Shown: one piece after another, positions 7,952-15,226 of the stretch | How positions within the stretch are numbered: the first letter of the stretch is position 1 | Layout: each line of letters begins with the position of its first letter | NCBI RefSeq assembly: GCF_900215145.1 | Contig: NZ_OBDO01000005.1 | Coordinates: forward strand, 333,167-397,166 | Reading direction: 5' to 3' | DNA: 64,000 nucleotides | From: Geodermatophilus sabuli | GTDB lineage: Bacteria; Actinomycetota; Actinomycetes; Mycobacteriales; Geodermatophilaceae | The notes under the pieces: model-generated | The model's input: only the letters and a program-made list of their open reading frames with translations | Databases searched by the model: none | What the model was told of the DNA's origin: nothing | Translations under genes and position numbers: made by a program

Positions 7952-9364
7952 ATGGCGCGCCCGTCTGTGCTCCCGAGCCAGTCCGTCGACTTCCCGCGGT
8001 GGTACCAGGACGTCGTGGCCAAGGCCGAGCTGGCCGACAACGGCCCGGTCCGCGGGACGATGGTCATCCGGCCCTACGGGTACGCGATCTGGGAGCGGCT
8101 GCAGGCGGAGGTCGACGACCGCATCAAGGCCGCCGGCGCCCGCAACGCCTACTTCCCGTTGCTCATCCCGGAGTCGTACCTGCGGCGCGAGGCCGAGCAC
8201 GTGGCGGGCTTCAGCCCCGAGCTGGCGGTGGTCACGCACGCCGGGGGCAAGGAGCTGGAGGTCCCCGCGGTCGTCCGGCCCACCAGCGAGACGGTCATCG
8301 GCGAGTACATGGCCAAGTGGGTGCAGAGCCACCGCGACCTGCCGCTGCTGCTCAACCAGTGGGCCAACGTCGTGCGGTGGGAGCTGCGGCCCCGGCTCTT
8401 CCTCCGCACGACGGAGTTCCTCTGGCAGGAGGGCCACACCGCGCACGCCACGGAGGAGGAGGCGACCGCCTACGCACGGCGGATCCTGCGCGAGGTCTAC
8501 GCCGACGTGATGACCGAGGTGCTGGCCATCCCGGTCGTGCCCGGGCGCAAGACCCGCAGGGAGCGCTTCGCCGGCGCGGTCGCCACCCTGACCTGCGAGG
8601 CGATGATGCGCGACGGCAAGGCGCTGCAGATGGGCACCAGCCATGAGCTGGGGCAGAACTTCTCCCGGGCCTTCGGCATCGACTTCCTCGGTGCCGACGG
8701 CGAGCGGCGGCTGGCCTGGACGACGTCCTGGGGTTCCTCCACCCGCATGGTCGGTGGCCTGGTCATGAGTCACGGCGACGACGCGGGGCTGCGGCTGCCG
8801 CCCCGGCTGGCACCGGTGCAGGCAGTCGTGCTGGTCGCCCGTGCCGGGGAGGGTGTCGACCGGGCCGCCCGGACGGTGGCCGACGACCTGCGGGCGCACG
8901 GGGTGCGGGTCGAGCTCGACGACCGGACCGACGTCCCGTTCGGTCGCCGCGCCGTCGACTGGGAGCTCAAGGGCGTCCCGGTGCGCGTCGACCTCGGGCC
9001 GCGGGACGTGGCGGCGGGGCGGGTCGCCGTCGTCCGCCGGGTCCCCGGTTCGGCGACGCTGGTCCCGCCGGCCGCCGTGGCCGAGGAGACCCGGCGCGCG
9101 CTCGAGGAGGACCAGGCACGGTTGCTCACGGAGGCCCGCGCCCGGCTCGCCGAGCGGACGGCCGACGTGGCGACGCCCGACGAGGCCCTCGCCGCCGCGC
9201 GGGACGGGTGGGCCCGGGTCGAGTGGGCGAGGCTGGGCCCCGAGGGGGAGGCCCGGCTCGCCGAGGAGGGCGTCACCGTCCGCTGCCTGGTCCGGCCGGA
9301 CGGCGGCCTGCCCGGCAGCGACGACGAGCCGGGCGCCCTGGCCGTGGTCGGTCGGGCCTACTGA
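7952..9364 (+). CDS. proS: Prolyl-tRNA synthetase, archaeal/eukaryal type
   Basis: This 470-residue cytoplasmic enzyme charges tRNA-Pro. Class II motifs include RGTMVIRPYG, the motif 2 region VVRWELRPRLFLRTTEFLWQ with downstream EGHTAH, and WGSSTRMVGGLVM (motif 3). The anticodon-binding domain follows, from about residue 285, including DDRTDVPFGRRAVDWELKG, then the ProRS C-terminal zinc/alpha domain ending in VVGRAY. It belongs to the short (type 3) class with no insertion editing domain between motifs 2 and 3. It starts at ATG 7952 and its stop overlaps the convergent thioesterase stop by 7 bp. Confidence 0.95.
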   Translation: MARPSVLPSQSVDFPRWYQDVVAKAELADNGPVRGTMVIRPYGYAIWERLQAEVDDRIKAAGARNAYFPLLIPESYLRREAEHVAGFSPELAVVTHAGGKELEVPAVVRPTSETVIGEYMAKWVQSHRDLPLLLNQWANVVRWELRPRLFLRTTEFLWQEGHTAHATEEEATAYARRILREVYADVMTEVLAIPVVPGRKTRRERFAGAVATLTCEAMMRDGKALQMGTSHELGQNFSRAFGIDFLGADGERRLAWTTSWGSSTRMVGGLVMSHGDDAGLRLPPRLAPVQAVVLVARAGEGVDRAARTVADDLRAHGVRVELDDRTDVPFGRRAVDWELKGVPVRVDLGPRDVAAGRVAVVRRVPGSATLVPPAAVAEETRRALEEDQARLLTEARARLAERTADVATPDEALAAARDGWARVEWARLGPEGEARLAEEGVTVRCLVRPDGGLPGSDDEPGALAVVGRAY

Positions 9365-9795
9365 GGGGCGCCGCCAGGCAGTGGCACGTTCTGCAGCCGG
9401 ACCTGGCCGCGGGCCACGGGCTTGCCGTCCTCGCTGCGGGTCAGCGTGACCAGCCACAGCTGCAGGGTGCGGCCCTGCTGGATCGGCTCGGCCAGGACGT
9501 CCACCCGCCCCGTGGTGACGGGCCGGAGGAAGTCGGTGCTGTTGTTGACGCCGACCGCGAACTGGCCGCGGTCGACCACCGCCGCGCTGGCGCCGATGCT
9601 CGCGGCCGACTCGACGACGGTGCAGTACACGCCGCCGTGGACCACGCCCCACGGCGTGTGCTGGTCCGGCCCCAGGTCGACGTGCCCGGCCACCCGGGTG
9701 CCGCTGACCTCGCTGACCTCGAACCCGGAGGCGGCGACGAACCGGCTGGCCGCGGTGAGGTCGACCGACGGCAGGCCGCTCGGCGGGGTGCTCAC
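9358..9795 (-). CDS. PaaI-type hotdog thioesterase
   Basis: This 145-residue protein starts at GTG 9795. The hotdog-fold signature is HTPWGVVHGGVYCTVVESAASIGA (positions about 47-70) with the HGG helix-capping motif, followed by VGVNNSTDFLRPV. It should hydrolyse acyl- or aryl-CoA thioesters; substrate is not readable. Its GTG overlaps the stop of the upstream VOC gene (GTGA), so the pair forms a coupled two-gene operon. Confidence 0.9.
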   Translation of the reverse strand: MSTPPSGLPSVDLTAASRFVAASGFEVSEVSGTRVAGHVDLGPDQHTPWGVVHGGVYCTVVESAASIGASAAVVDRGQFAVGVNNSTDFLRPVTTGRVDVLAEPIQQGRTLQLWLVTLTRSEDGKPVARGQVRLQNVPLPGGAPQ

Positions 9796-10151
9796 GCGTC
9801 CCACACCAGGCAGAAGGGGTGGCCGACCGGGTCGGCGTAGACGCGGAAGTCGCCGCCGCCCCCGGGCAGCCGCCGGGCACCGAGGGCCAGCACCGCCGGC
9901 TCGGCCGCGTCGACGTCGGCGACCCGGACGTCGAGGTGGAACTGCTGGGGCCGCCCCGGGTCCGGCCAGTCCGGCGGCTGCAGGTCGGGCGCCTGCTGGA
10001 ACGCCAGGCGGTGGCCCTGCCCGGTGACGACGACCCACTCGTCGCCCGGCTCGCCCTTGGTGACCTCCAGCCCGAGCAGTTGCGCGTAGAACGTGGCGAG
10101 CGCGTGTGCGTCAGGGGCGTCGATGACGACGGAGTGCAACTGGCCGATCAT
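9792..10151 (-). CDS. VOC-family (glyoxalase/dioxygenase-like) protein
   Basis: This 119-residue protein has two beta-alpha-beta-beta-beta modules: an N-terminal LHSVVIDAPDAHALATFYAQLLGLEV and a C-terminal FHLDVRVADVDAAEPAVLALGA followed by FRVYADPVGHPFCLVWD. The layout is that of small actinobacterial VOC proteins. The His of LHSVVI and the His of FHLDV could bind a metal. Enzymatic role unknown. It starts at ATG 10151 and is divergent from the YbaK-like gene across 89 bp. Confidence 0.88.
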   Translation of the reverse strand: MIGQLHSVVIDAPDAHALATFYAQLLGLEVTKGEPGDEWVVVTGQGHRLAFQQAPDLQPPDWPDPGRPQQFHLDVRVADVDAAEPAVLALGARRLPGGGGDFRVYADPVGHPFCLVWDA

Positions 10152-10240
10152 GGCCCCATCCTGACCGGCCGGGTGGGGGTCGACCAGCGCGGGACCGGCC
10201 GGTTGCCGATCGGATCCGGCCATCGGGGCAGGATCGGGGG

Positions 10241-10942
10241 GTGGCACCGTCTCCCTCCCCCGCTCCGCAGCTCGGTTCGCTGGCCTGGACCCCCGCCGCC
10301 GACCGGCCCGACCTGCTGGCCGCTCCGGTCGCCGCGGCACTGGGCGCTCTCACCGCGCCGGCCTGGGTGGCCGAGACCGACGACGCGCTGGCCGACACCG
10401 CGGCGTTCACCGAGGCCTACGCGGTGCCGCTGGAGGCGTCGGCCAACTGTGTGGTGGTCGCCGCGCGCCGGGCCGGTCAGACGCTGCTGGCCGCCTGCCT
10501 GGTGCCGGCGACCACCCGCGCCGACGTCAACGGCTCGGTCCGGCGGCACCTCGGGGCGCGCAAGGCGTCCTTCGCCCCCCAGGACGTCGCCGTCGCCGAG
10601 AGCGGCATGGCCTACGGCGGGATCACGCCGATCGGGCTGCCGCCGTCCTGGCCGGTGCTGGTCGACCCCGGAGTCGCCGCCGCGCCGATGGTGGTCGTCG
10701 GGTCGGGCACGCGCGGCAGCAAGCTGGCGCTGCCGGGAGCCGCCCTGGCGGCGCTGCCGACCGCGGTGGTCCTGGAGGGGCTGGGCCGCCCGCCCGTCGA
10801 GCCGCCTCCGCCGGCCGCCGAACCCCCGGCCGAGCGGGCGCCGGACGACCGGGACGTCGGCTGGGGGGAGCGCCTCGACGACCGCGCCGCCGACGACCGT
10901 CGCTACCTGGAGGACCGTCCTCCGCACTGGGGCAGCGACTGA
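10241..10942 (+). CDS. YbaK/EbsC-family aminoacyl-tRNA deacylase-like protein with charged tail
   Basis: This is a 233-residue protein. Residues about 60-185 match the YbaK/prolyl-tRNA editing fold: ASANCVVVAARR, VNGSVRRHLGARKASFA, the GGITPIGLP turn and VVVGSGTRGSKLALPG. The last 45 residues form a Pro-rich linker and a charged tail with DRDVGWGERLDD and RPPHWGSD. YbaK-type domains remove Cys or Ala mischarged onto tRNA-Pro. The ProRS 0.9 kb upstream lacks its own editing insert, so a trans-editing role is plausible but inferred. It starts at GTG 10241 after a purine-rich stretch. Confidence 0.85.
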   Translation: MAPSPSPAPQLGSLAWTPAADRPDLLAAPVAAALGALTAPAWVAETDDALADTAAFTEAYAVPLEASANCVVVAARRAGQTLLAACLVPATTRADVNGSVRRHLGARKASFAPQDVAVAESGMAYGGITPIGLPPSWPVLVDPGVAAAPMVVVGSGTRGSKLALPGAALAALPTAVVLEGLGRPPVEPPPPAAEPPAERAPDDRDVGWGERLDDRAADDRRYLEDRPPHWGSD

Positions 10943-11000
10943 AAGAGGACCCCCTGCCCCCCGCCACTCACAGGTTCGCGGCGGGACCCTGCAGGGGGCC
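10943..11000. repeat. Dispersed GC-rich hairpin element, copy B, overlapping the mscL 3' end
   Basis: The element runs from AGGACCCCCTGCCCCCCGCC to GCGGGACCCTGCAGGGGGCC. Inverted arms are CCCTGC/GCAGGG and CCCGCC/GGCGGG. It extends into the end of mscL: the mscL stop at 10968-10970 and its last ten codons lie inside the element, so insertion or growth of the repeat seems to have supplied the channel's C-terminus. Confidence 0.75.
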
Positions 11001-11384
11001 GCCGGCGCCCTGCTGCGAGCGCAGCAGGTCACGGATCTCCGCCAGCAGCTCCACCTGGGTCGGCTCGGCCGGGCCCGCCTCCTCGCCGCGCTTGCGCCGC
11101 TCGACGATCGCCTTCATGGGCAGCACCACGAAGAAGTAGACGACCGCCGCGGTCAGCACGAACGTGATCGCCTGGCTGAGGAACGCGCCCCAGGAGAAGG
11201 TCTGGCCGTTGACGGTGAAGGTCCCGCCGAGCTCACCCCCGCCTCCGATCAAGCCGATCAGCGGCGTCAGGAACGACTCTGCGAACGAGTTCACCAGCGC
11301 GGTGAACGCGGTGCCGATGACCACCGCCACGGCCAGGTCGACGACGTTGCCGCGCAGCAGGAAGTCCTTGAAGCCCTTGAGCAT
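10968..11384 (-). CDS. mscL: Large-conductance mechanosensitive channel
   Basis: This is a 138-residue inner-membrane channel that opens under hypo-osmotic shock. It has the MscL N-terminal [27 protein letters not shown] (TM1), a periplasmic loop with [22 protein letters not shown]2 [16 protein letters not shown], and a cytoplasmic helix [15 protein letters not shown] that forms the C-terminal bundle. Length is near the usual 130-150. The final residues after QQGAGG are encoded inside the dispersed repeat at 10943-11000. Confidence 0.96.
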   Translation of the reverse strand: MLKGFKDFLLRGNVVDLAVAVVIGTAFTALVNSFAESFLTPLIGLIGGGGELGGTFTVNGQTFSWGAFLSQAITFVLTAAVVYFFVVLPMKAIVERRKRGEEAGPAEPTQVELLAEIRDLLRSQQGAGGPLQGPAANL

Positions 11385-11436
11385 GGGGTGCAGTCAGCCA
11401 CAGGCAAGGGGGTGGGGGTCAAGCTCCGGCGGCGTG

Positions 11437-12054
11437 TCACGGCGGCGGCAGGCTGAGCGTGAGGGTCGCGCTGGTCGCCGCGGCGGCCAGGAGGGCGGCG
11501 GTGGCGTCGTCCACGGCGAGCAGCAGCAGGCCGTCACCGGTGTCGTCGGCTCCCGGCGCGGCGAGCACGAGCGCCCCGGCGGCCACGACCTCGGCCCGCT
11601 CGGCTCCTGACGTCGTCGCCAGGACGTCGATCCGGTCACCCGGACGGACCAGGGCGCTGACCGCGAGGTCGGCCGGCCGCACCGGTGCGGCCACCTGACC
11701 CTCGGTCAGCAACGCCGTCAGCCCCGCGCCGACGACGCGGGCGTCGGTCACCGGCTCGCCGGCCCGCACGCCGGCGGCGAGGGTGGCACCGACCAGCGCC
11801 GCGGGGTCGGCCGCCGCGCCACCCGGCTGCAGGGCGGGCGGGTAGGCGGCCACGGTCAGGTCGCCGGTGGTGAGCACGGCGCCGGGGGAGAGGTCGTCGG
11901 CGGCCACGACGACCGGGACGGTGGCCGGCACGGACGACGACGCGGGGGCCGGAGCGGGCCGCAGCGCCAGCACCAGGGCGGTGCCGGCGAGCAGGGCGGC
12001 CAGCACCTGCCGGGCGGTGTGCAGGAGCGAGCGGGGACGGCGGAGGCGCACCAT
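11437..12054 (-). CDS. SAF-domain protein, CpaB/RcpC-like
   Basis: This 205-residue protein starts at ATG 12054. A basic N-terminus and one anchor (residues about 12-32, VLAALLAGTALVLALRPAP) are followed by a SAF domain: VPVVVAADDLSPGAVLTTGDLTV and LVGATLAAGVRAGEPVTDARVV. The C-terminal third holds ALVRPGDRIDVLATT, a Flp-pilus CpaB/RcpC-type pattern. Related proteins act in pilus assembly, but no tad genes are visible here, so a pilus role is uncertain. It sits between mscL and the FmdB-like gene. Confidence 0.8.
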   Translation of the reverse strand: MVRLRRPRSLLHTARQVLAALLAGTALVLALRPAPAPASSSVPATVPVVVAADDLSPGAVLTTGDLTVAAYPPALQPGGAAADPAALVGATLAAGVRAGEPVTDARVVGAGLTALLTEGQVAAPVRPADLAVSALVRPGDRIDVLATTSGAERAEVVAAGALVLAAPGADDTGDGLLLLAVDDATAALLAAAATSATLTLSLPPP

Positions 12055-12143
12055 GCGCCCACGCTGGCGCCCGCGGTCGCCCGGTGGGCGGCGCACCGCC
12101 CGGTTGTGGAGGGTGAGCCGGCCTGTGGACGGGGCGGCCGGGA

Positions 12144-12482
12144 TCAGCCGGCGGCGGCCTTGCTGCCGGAGGTGCCGGCGGACGACGAACCGCTCGACGA
12201 CGAGCTGCCGGACGAGGAGCTCCCCGACGACGAGCCGGTGGACGCGGCCGGCGTCTCCTTCTTCGCCGAGCTGCCCCCCGACTCGCTGGACGAGGAGCTG
12301 GACCGGCTGTCGGTGCGGTAGAAGCCCGAGCCCTTGAAGACGACGCCGACCGAGCCGTAGACCTTGCGCACCGGGCTGGCGCACTCGGGGCACTCGCTGA
12401 CGGCGGGGTCGGTGAAGGACTGCACGACCTCGAACTGGTGCCGGGCGTCGGCGTTGGTGCAGGCGTACTGGTAGGTGGGCAC
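12144..12482 (-). CDS. FmdB-type zinc-ribbon protein with Ser-rich tail (Ruc/Rv0991c-like)
   Basis: This 112-residue protein starts at GTG 12482 (VPTYQYACTN). The first 55 residues are the FmdB ribbon including CPEC and VGVVFKGSGFYRTDSR; the last 55 are low-complexity Ser/Gly/Ala/Lys, predicted disordered. The mycobacterial relative Rv0991c (Ruc) is a redox-regulated chaperone whose zinc Cys control its activity. Here the first knuckle reads ACTNADARHQFE and has one Cys where relatives have two, so the zinc site appears incomplete. The position near mscL matches the mycobacterial order. Confidence 0.85.
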   Translation of the reverse strand: MPTYQYACTNADARHQFEVVQSFTDPAVSECPECASPVRKVYGSVGVVFKGSGFYRTDSRSSSSSSESGGSSAKKETPAASTGSSSGSSSSGSSSSSGSSSAGTSGSKAAAG

Positions 12483-12804
12483 GGCGGGGGCGCTCCTCGG
12501 AGGACGGGGCCGGGCTGGCACTCTTCCCCGGCGACTGCTAATTGTGCGCGCTCGCGGGCCCCCCGTCCACGTGCTGTCGGCGAGCGTCACGTCTGCAGGC
12601 ATGGTGTGCGCCACCGCGATCTGGGCGTGCGGCGGATGGCGGTGGCGAGCGGGAGCTTGCGGCGGCGTGCGTCAGCTGGCGGCCGCGAGCGCGAGATCAC
12701 GGCCCGAGCTCGACGGGCGGTTCGTCCGCTGCGGGTAGCGGGACGTGCTGATCCGTGGTGACAGCGGCCGCATCCTCCCCGGCGCCATGGGAGGAAGACC
12801 GAGC
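12483..12804. other. Intergenic region without a supported gene
   Basis: This 322-bp divergent gap lies between the FmdB-like gene and the LuxR-type regulator. Short overlapping ORFs occur in several frames but none has a convincing ribosome site or recognisable protein. A strong ribosome-binding sequence (GGAGGAAG, 12790-12797) belongs to the regulator. The gap is long enough for two promoters, none of which I can place firmly. Confidence 0.6.
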
Positions 12805-13446
12805 ATGCAACCGGACATGCTGGAGATCCGCGTCTTCCTGGTCGACGCCCACGAGATCACCCGCCGCGGAGTGGCCACGATGCTGGCGGCGGATCCGCAG
12901 ATCCGCACGGTCGGTGAGGCCGAATCGGAGGACCAGGCGCGGCGACGCGCCCTGGCGCTGCGGCCGGAGGTGGCCGTCGTCGCCGACGCGCAGCTGTGCG
13001 CGCACCTGCGCGCGGCGCTGCCCGGGCTGCGCTGCCTGGTGCTGGGGCAGGACGGCAGCCCCGGCGAGGTGCACGCCGCCGTACGGGCCGGCGCGGCCGG
13101 ATACCTCGTCAAGGACGTGCGCGGCGAGCAGCTCGTGGCCGCGGTGCGCCGCGTGGCCGCCGGCCAGACCCTGTTCGATGCGGCGACGATCACTCTGTCC
13201 GGGCCGGTCTCCAACGGTCACCGCGAGGACCGGCTGACGCTGCTCACCGGCCGGGAGCGCCAGGTGCTGCAGCTGCTCGGCGAGGGCCTCAGCAACCGCG
13301 AGATCGCCGAGCGCCTCCGCTTGGAGGTCAAGTCGGTGAAGAACTACGTCAGCGCCCTGCTGGCGAAGCTGCACCTGGCCAACCGCACCCAGGCGGCGGT
13401 TCTCACCACCCAGCTGCGCAACGGTGGTGGGGCCGCGGGCCCGTGA
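12805..13446 (+). CDS. NarL/LuxR-family response regulator
   Basis: This 213-residue protein starts at ATG 12805, chosen because GGAGGAAG lies 7 nt upstream; starts at 12745 and 12787 are weaker. Residues 1-120 are a receiver domain (IRVFLVDAHEITRRGVATML, later AAGYLVKD with the conserved Lys). The usual Asp-Asp pair is Asp-Ala here (VDAHE), and the phosphoacceptor region reads EVAVVADAQL, so metal and phosphate binding may be altered. Residues about 145-205 are the LuxR helix-turn-helix: LTGRERQVLQLLGEGLSNREIAERL and VKNYVSALLAKL. No sensor kinase is adjacent. Confidence 0.88.
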   Translation: MQPDMLEIRVFLVDAHEITRRGVATMLAADPQIRTVGEAESEDQARRRALALRPEVAVVADAQLCAHLRAALPGLRCLVLGQDGSPGEVHAAVRAGAAGYLVKDVRGEQLVAAVRRVAAGQTLFDAATITLSGPVSNGHREDRLTLLTGRERQVLQLLGEGLSNREIAERLRLEVKSVKNYVSALLAKLHLANRTQAAVLTTQLRNGGGAAGP

Positions 13447-14060
13447 CACCGGCTTCAGGAGTCCCCACGTCCGCGCTCGGCGCACCCGTCGTCCCGGCCG
13501 CCGGCCGCGAGCTCGCGGATGGCCGCACGACCATCCCGGTCCCCAGCTGCTCGGCCACGGCGATGCGCAGGCGGAGGTCCGCAGCTTCGAAGGCTGTGCG
13601 GCCAGGACGGCGTGGCTCTGCTCGCGGTGGGCGCTCCTCATCCTCGAGGGGTGACGCCGCTCACGGAGTTCCGGAGCACGCTGACGGCCACGAGCAGGCG
13701 CATCAGGAGCGGCGTCCTGGTCACGACCGAGAGGGATGACCGATGTCCGGCTGGCTCATGTGGGGCGTGATCCTCCCGTTGCTGTTGGTCGTCGCCGGGA
13801 TCATCACCATCCGACGCCGCAACCACCGGCGCTGACCCGGACCTGCCGCCGCTCCTCACCGCGCGTGGCCGCCGCGATCCCACGCTCGCCGTCGCGATCA
13901 CGCACACGCCGCGAGAGCCGCCTGGCGGTGGCGAGGGCCCGGTTAGCGCTTGCGTGAGCGGCTCTGCGGAGTGGCCGACCGCGGGTGGTGGGCGGCGCGA
14001 TGGTCCGGTCGCCGCTGGTCGTCGAGGGTGAGGTCGTGCGCGGCCCCGACGGGCGTCCGC
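13447..14060. other. Gene-poor region between regulator and reductase genes
   Basis: This 614-bp stretch has no gene of normal size. The only reading frame with some support is the 30-codon membrane peptide at 13743-13835. Other ORFs in it overlap one another in several frames and lack recognisable protein sequence. Confidence 0.55.
13743..13835 (+). CDS. 30-residue single-span membrane peptide (candidate)
   Basis: ATG 13743 is preceded by GAGAGGGA (13729-13736), six bases upstream, a good ribosome site. The peptide begins MSGWLMWGVILPLLLVVAG, has one hydrophobic span over about residues 4-23, and ends in a strongly basic tail (IRRRNHRR), as expected for a small membrane protein with the C-terminus inside. 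It is too short for usual gene finders. Function unknown. Confidence 0.5.
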   Translation: MSGWLMWGVILPLLLVVAGIITIRRRNHRR

Positions 14061-14618
14061 TCAGCTGAGCGGGCCGACCACCCGGAAGCTCAGGCTGGTG
14101 CGGCCCCCTGCCTCCTCGACGCCGAGCTTCTCCAGCCGCATCCCGGCGACGTCGTCGAAGAGGCGCCGGCCGCCGCCCAGCAGCACTGGCATGACGTCGA
14201 CGCGCAGTTCGTCCACGAGCCCGGCCGCGAGGAGCTGCCGGTTGAGCTCCGCGCCGCCGACGACGGTCACCGCCCGGTCACCGGCGGCCGCGGTGGCCTG
14301 GGCGACCGCCGACTCGAGGCCGTCGGTCACGAACGTGAAGTACAGCCGGTCGTTGCGCTTCGGCACGCGGTCCGGGGCCCGGTGGGTCAGCACGAACAGC
14401 GGCACCTGGAACTCGTAGCCGTCAGCGTAGAAGTCGGGATCCCCGCCCATGTCGAACGTCCGGCGGCCCATCAGGACCGCGCCGGTCTCGGCCTGCATCG
14501 CCTTCATGTAGGCGGAGTCCCGGAGGTCGTCCAGGTCCGTGTAGAGCGCAGCGGCGCTGCCGTTCGCGTCCTCGAAGTACCCGTCCAGCGACAGGGTGAG
14601 CCCGGCGATCAGTGTCAT
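14061..14618 (-). CDS. Dihydrofolate reductase-like (RibD C-terminal fold) protein
   Basis: This 185-residue protein starts at ATG 14618. It has the RibD-C/DHFR-like pattern: MTLIAGLTLSLDGYFEDANG, AVLMGRRTFDMGG (cofactor-binding), VTVVGGAELNRQLLAAGLVDEL and DVMPVLLGGGRRLFDD. Such stand-alone proteins are probable NADPH-dependent reductases of unknown substrate, widespread in actinobacteria and distinct from true FolA. It is divergent from the sulfur operon. Confidence 0.9.
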   Translation of the reverse strand: MTLIAGLTLSLDGYFEDANGSAAALYTDLDDLRDSAYMKAMQAETGAVLMGRRTFDMGGDPDFYADGYEFQVPLFVLTHRAPDRVPKRNDRLYFTFVTDGLESAVAQATAAAGDRAVTVVGGAELNRQLLAAGLVDELRVDVMPVLLGGGRRLFDDVAGMRLEKLGVEEAGGRTSLSFRVVGPLS

Positions 14619-14787
14619 GCCAGGAGAGACCGCCGGGTGCCCGCGCACTCATCGCAGACGTGGAACGGCCCCGGTGGACCTCTCCACGGACAGGGCCTCA
14701 CGGCCCGTCCTCACGACGTACTCGCGTCCTCGAGAACCGGCTGTGCAGTGGGTTCGGCAGGTGTGCGAGCGGTCACCGACCGTCGGG

Positions 14788-14824
14788 GTTGCACATACCC
14801 CGGGGGGTATTCATACTCGAGTCG
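14788..14824 (+). promoter_or_regulatory. Promoter with embedded CsoR/CstR-type operator
   Basis: A -35-like TTGCAC (14788-14793) and a -10-like CATACT (14811-14816) are separated by 17 bp. The spacer contains a perfect 7-bp inverted repeat, ATACCCC-GG-GGGGTAT (14794-14809), the kind of GC-rich dyad bound by CsoR/CstR repressors. A start of transcription 7-8 bp after the -10 box falls on the repressor's own GTG at 14824, so the mRNA may be leaderless. Autoregulation is inferred. Confidence 0.75.
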
Positions 14825-15090
14825 TGGACATCCCCCAGGGCGAGCTCGCCGATGTCGTCAAGCGCCTCAAGCGCATCGAGGGCCAGATCGGCGGCATCGT
14901 GAAGATGATCGAGGACGGCCGGGACTGCTCGGCCGTGGTCACCCAGCTGGCCGCCGCGTCGAAGGCGCTGAGCAAGGCGGGGTTCGCCGTCGTCTCCACC
15001 GGGATGCGCTACTGCTCGATCAACGAGGACGGCGAGGCCCGCGAGGTCGACCTGCGCGAGCTCGAGCGCCTCTTCCTCTCCCTGGCCTGA
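14824..15090 (+). CDS. cstR: CsoR-family repressor, CstR-like (sulfane-sulfur sensor)
   Basis: This 88-residue all-helical repressor starts at GTG 14824. The family core is ELADVVKRLKRIEGQIGGIV. Copper-sensing CsoR uses Cys-His-Cys; here the two Cys are kept (residues 35 in GRDCSAVV and 64 in GMRYCSI) while the position of the copper His is Gly60. Two Cys without the His is the pattern of CstR, which forms di- and polysulfide bridges with persulfides and releases DNA. The genes that follow (persulfide dioxygenase, rhodaneses, TauE) support sulfur over copper. It lies directly behind its presumed operator. Confidence 0.85.
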   Translation: MDIPQGELADVVKRLKRIEGQIGGIVKMIEDGRDCSAVVTQLAAASKALSKAGFAVVSTGMRYCSINEDGEAREVDLRELERLFLSLA

Positions 15091-15226
15091 CGGGCGTCGA
15101 CGCCTGGAGCATGCCCTGATCCCGCAGATCCGCCAGCCGACCCCCGCCGAAGGTCGCCCGACCACCTGACCGTCTGCCATTTCACGTGCAGATACCCCTG
15201 CCCCGTACCGTACCAAGGAGACTTCC

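Noticed and set aside
14824..15090. Copper-sensing CsoR
   Set aside because: The His of the Cys-His-Cys copper site is replaced, and no copper ATPase or chaperone is nearby, whereas sulfur genes follow directly.
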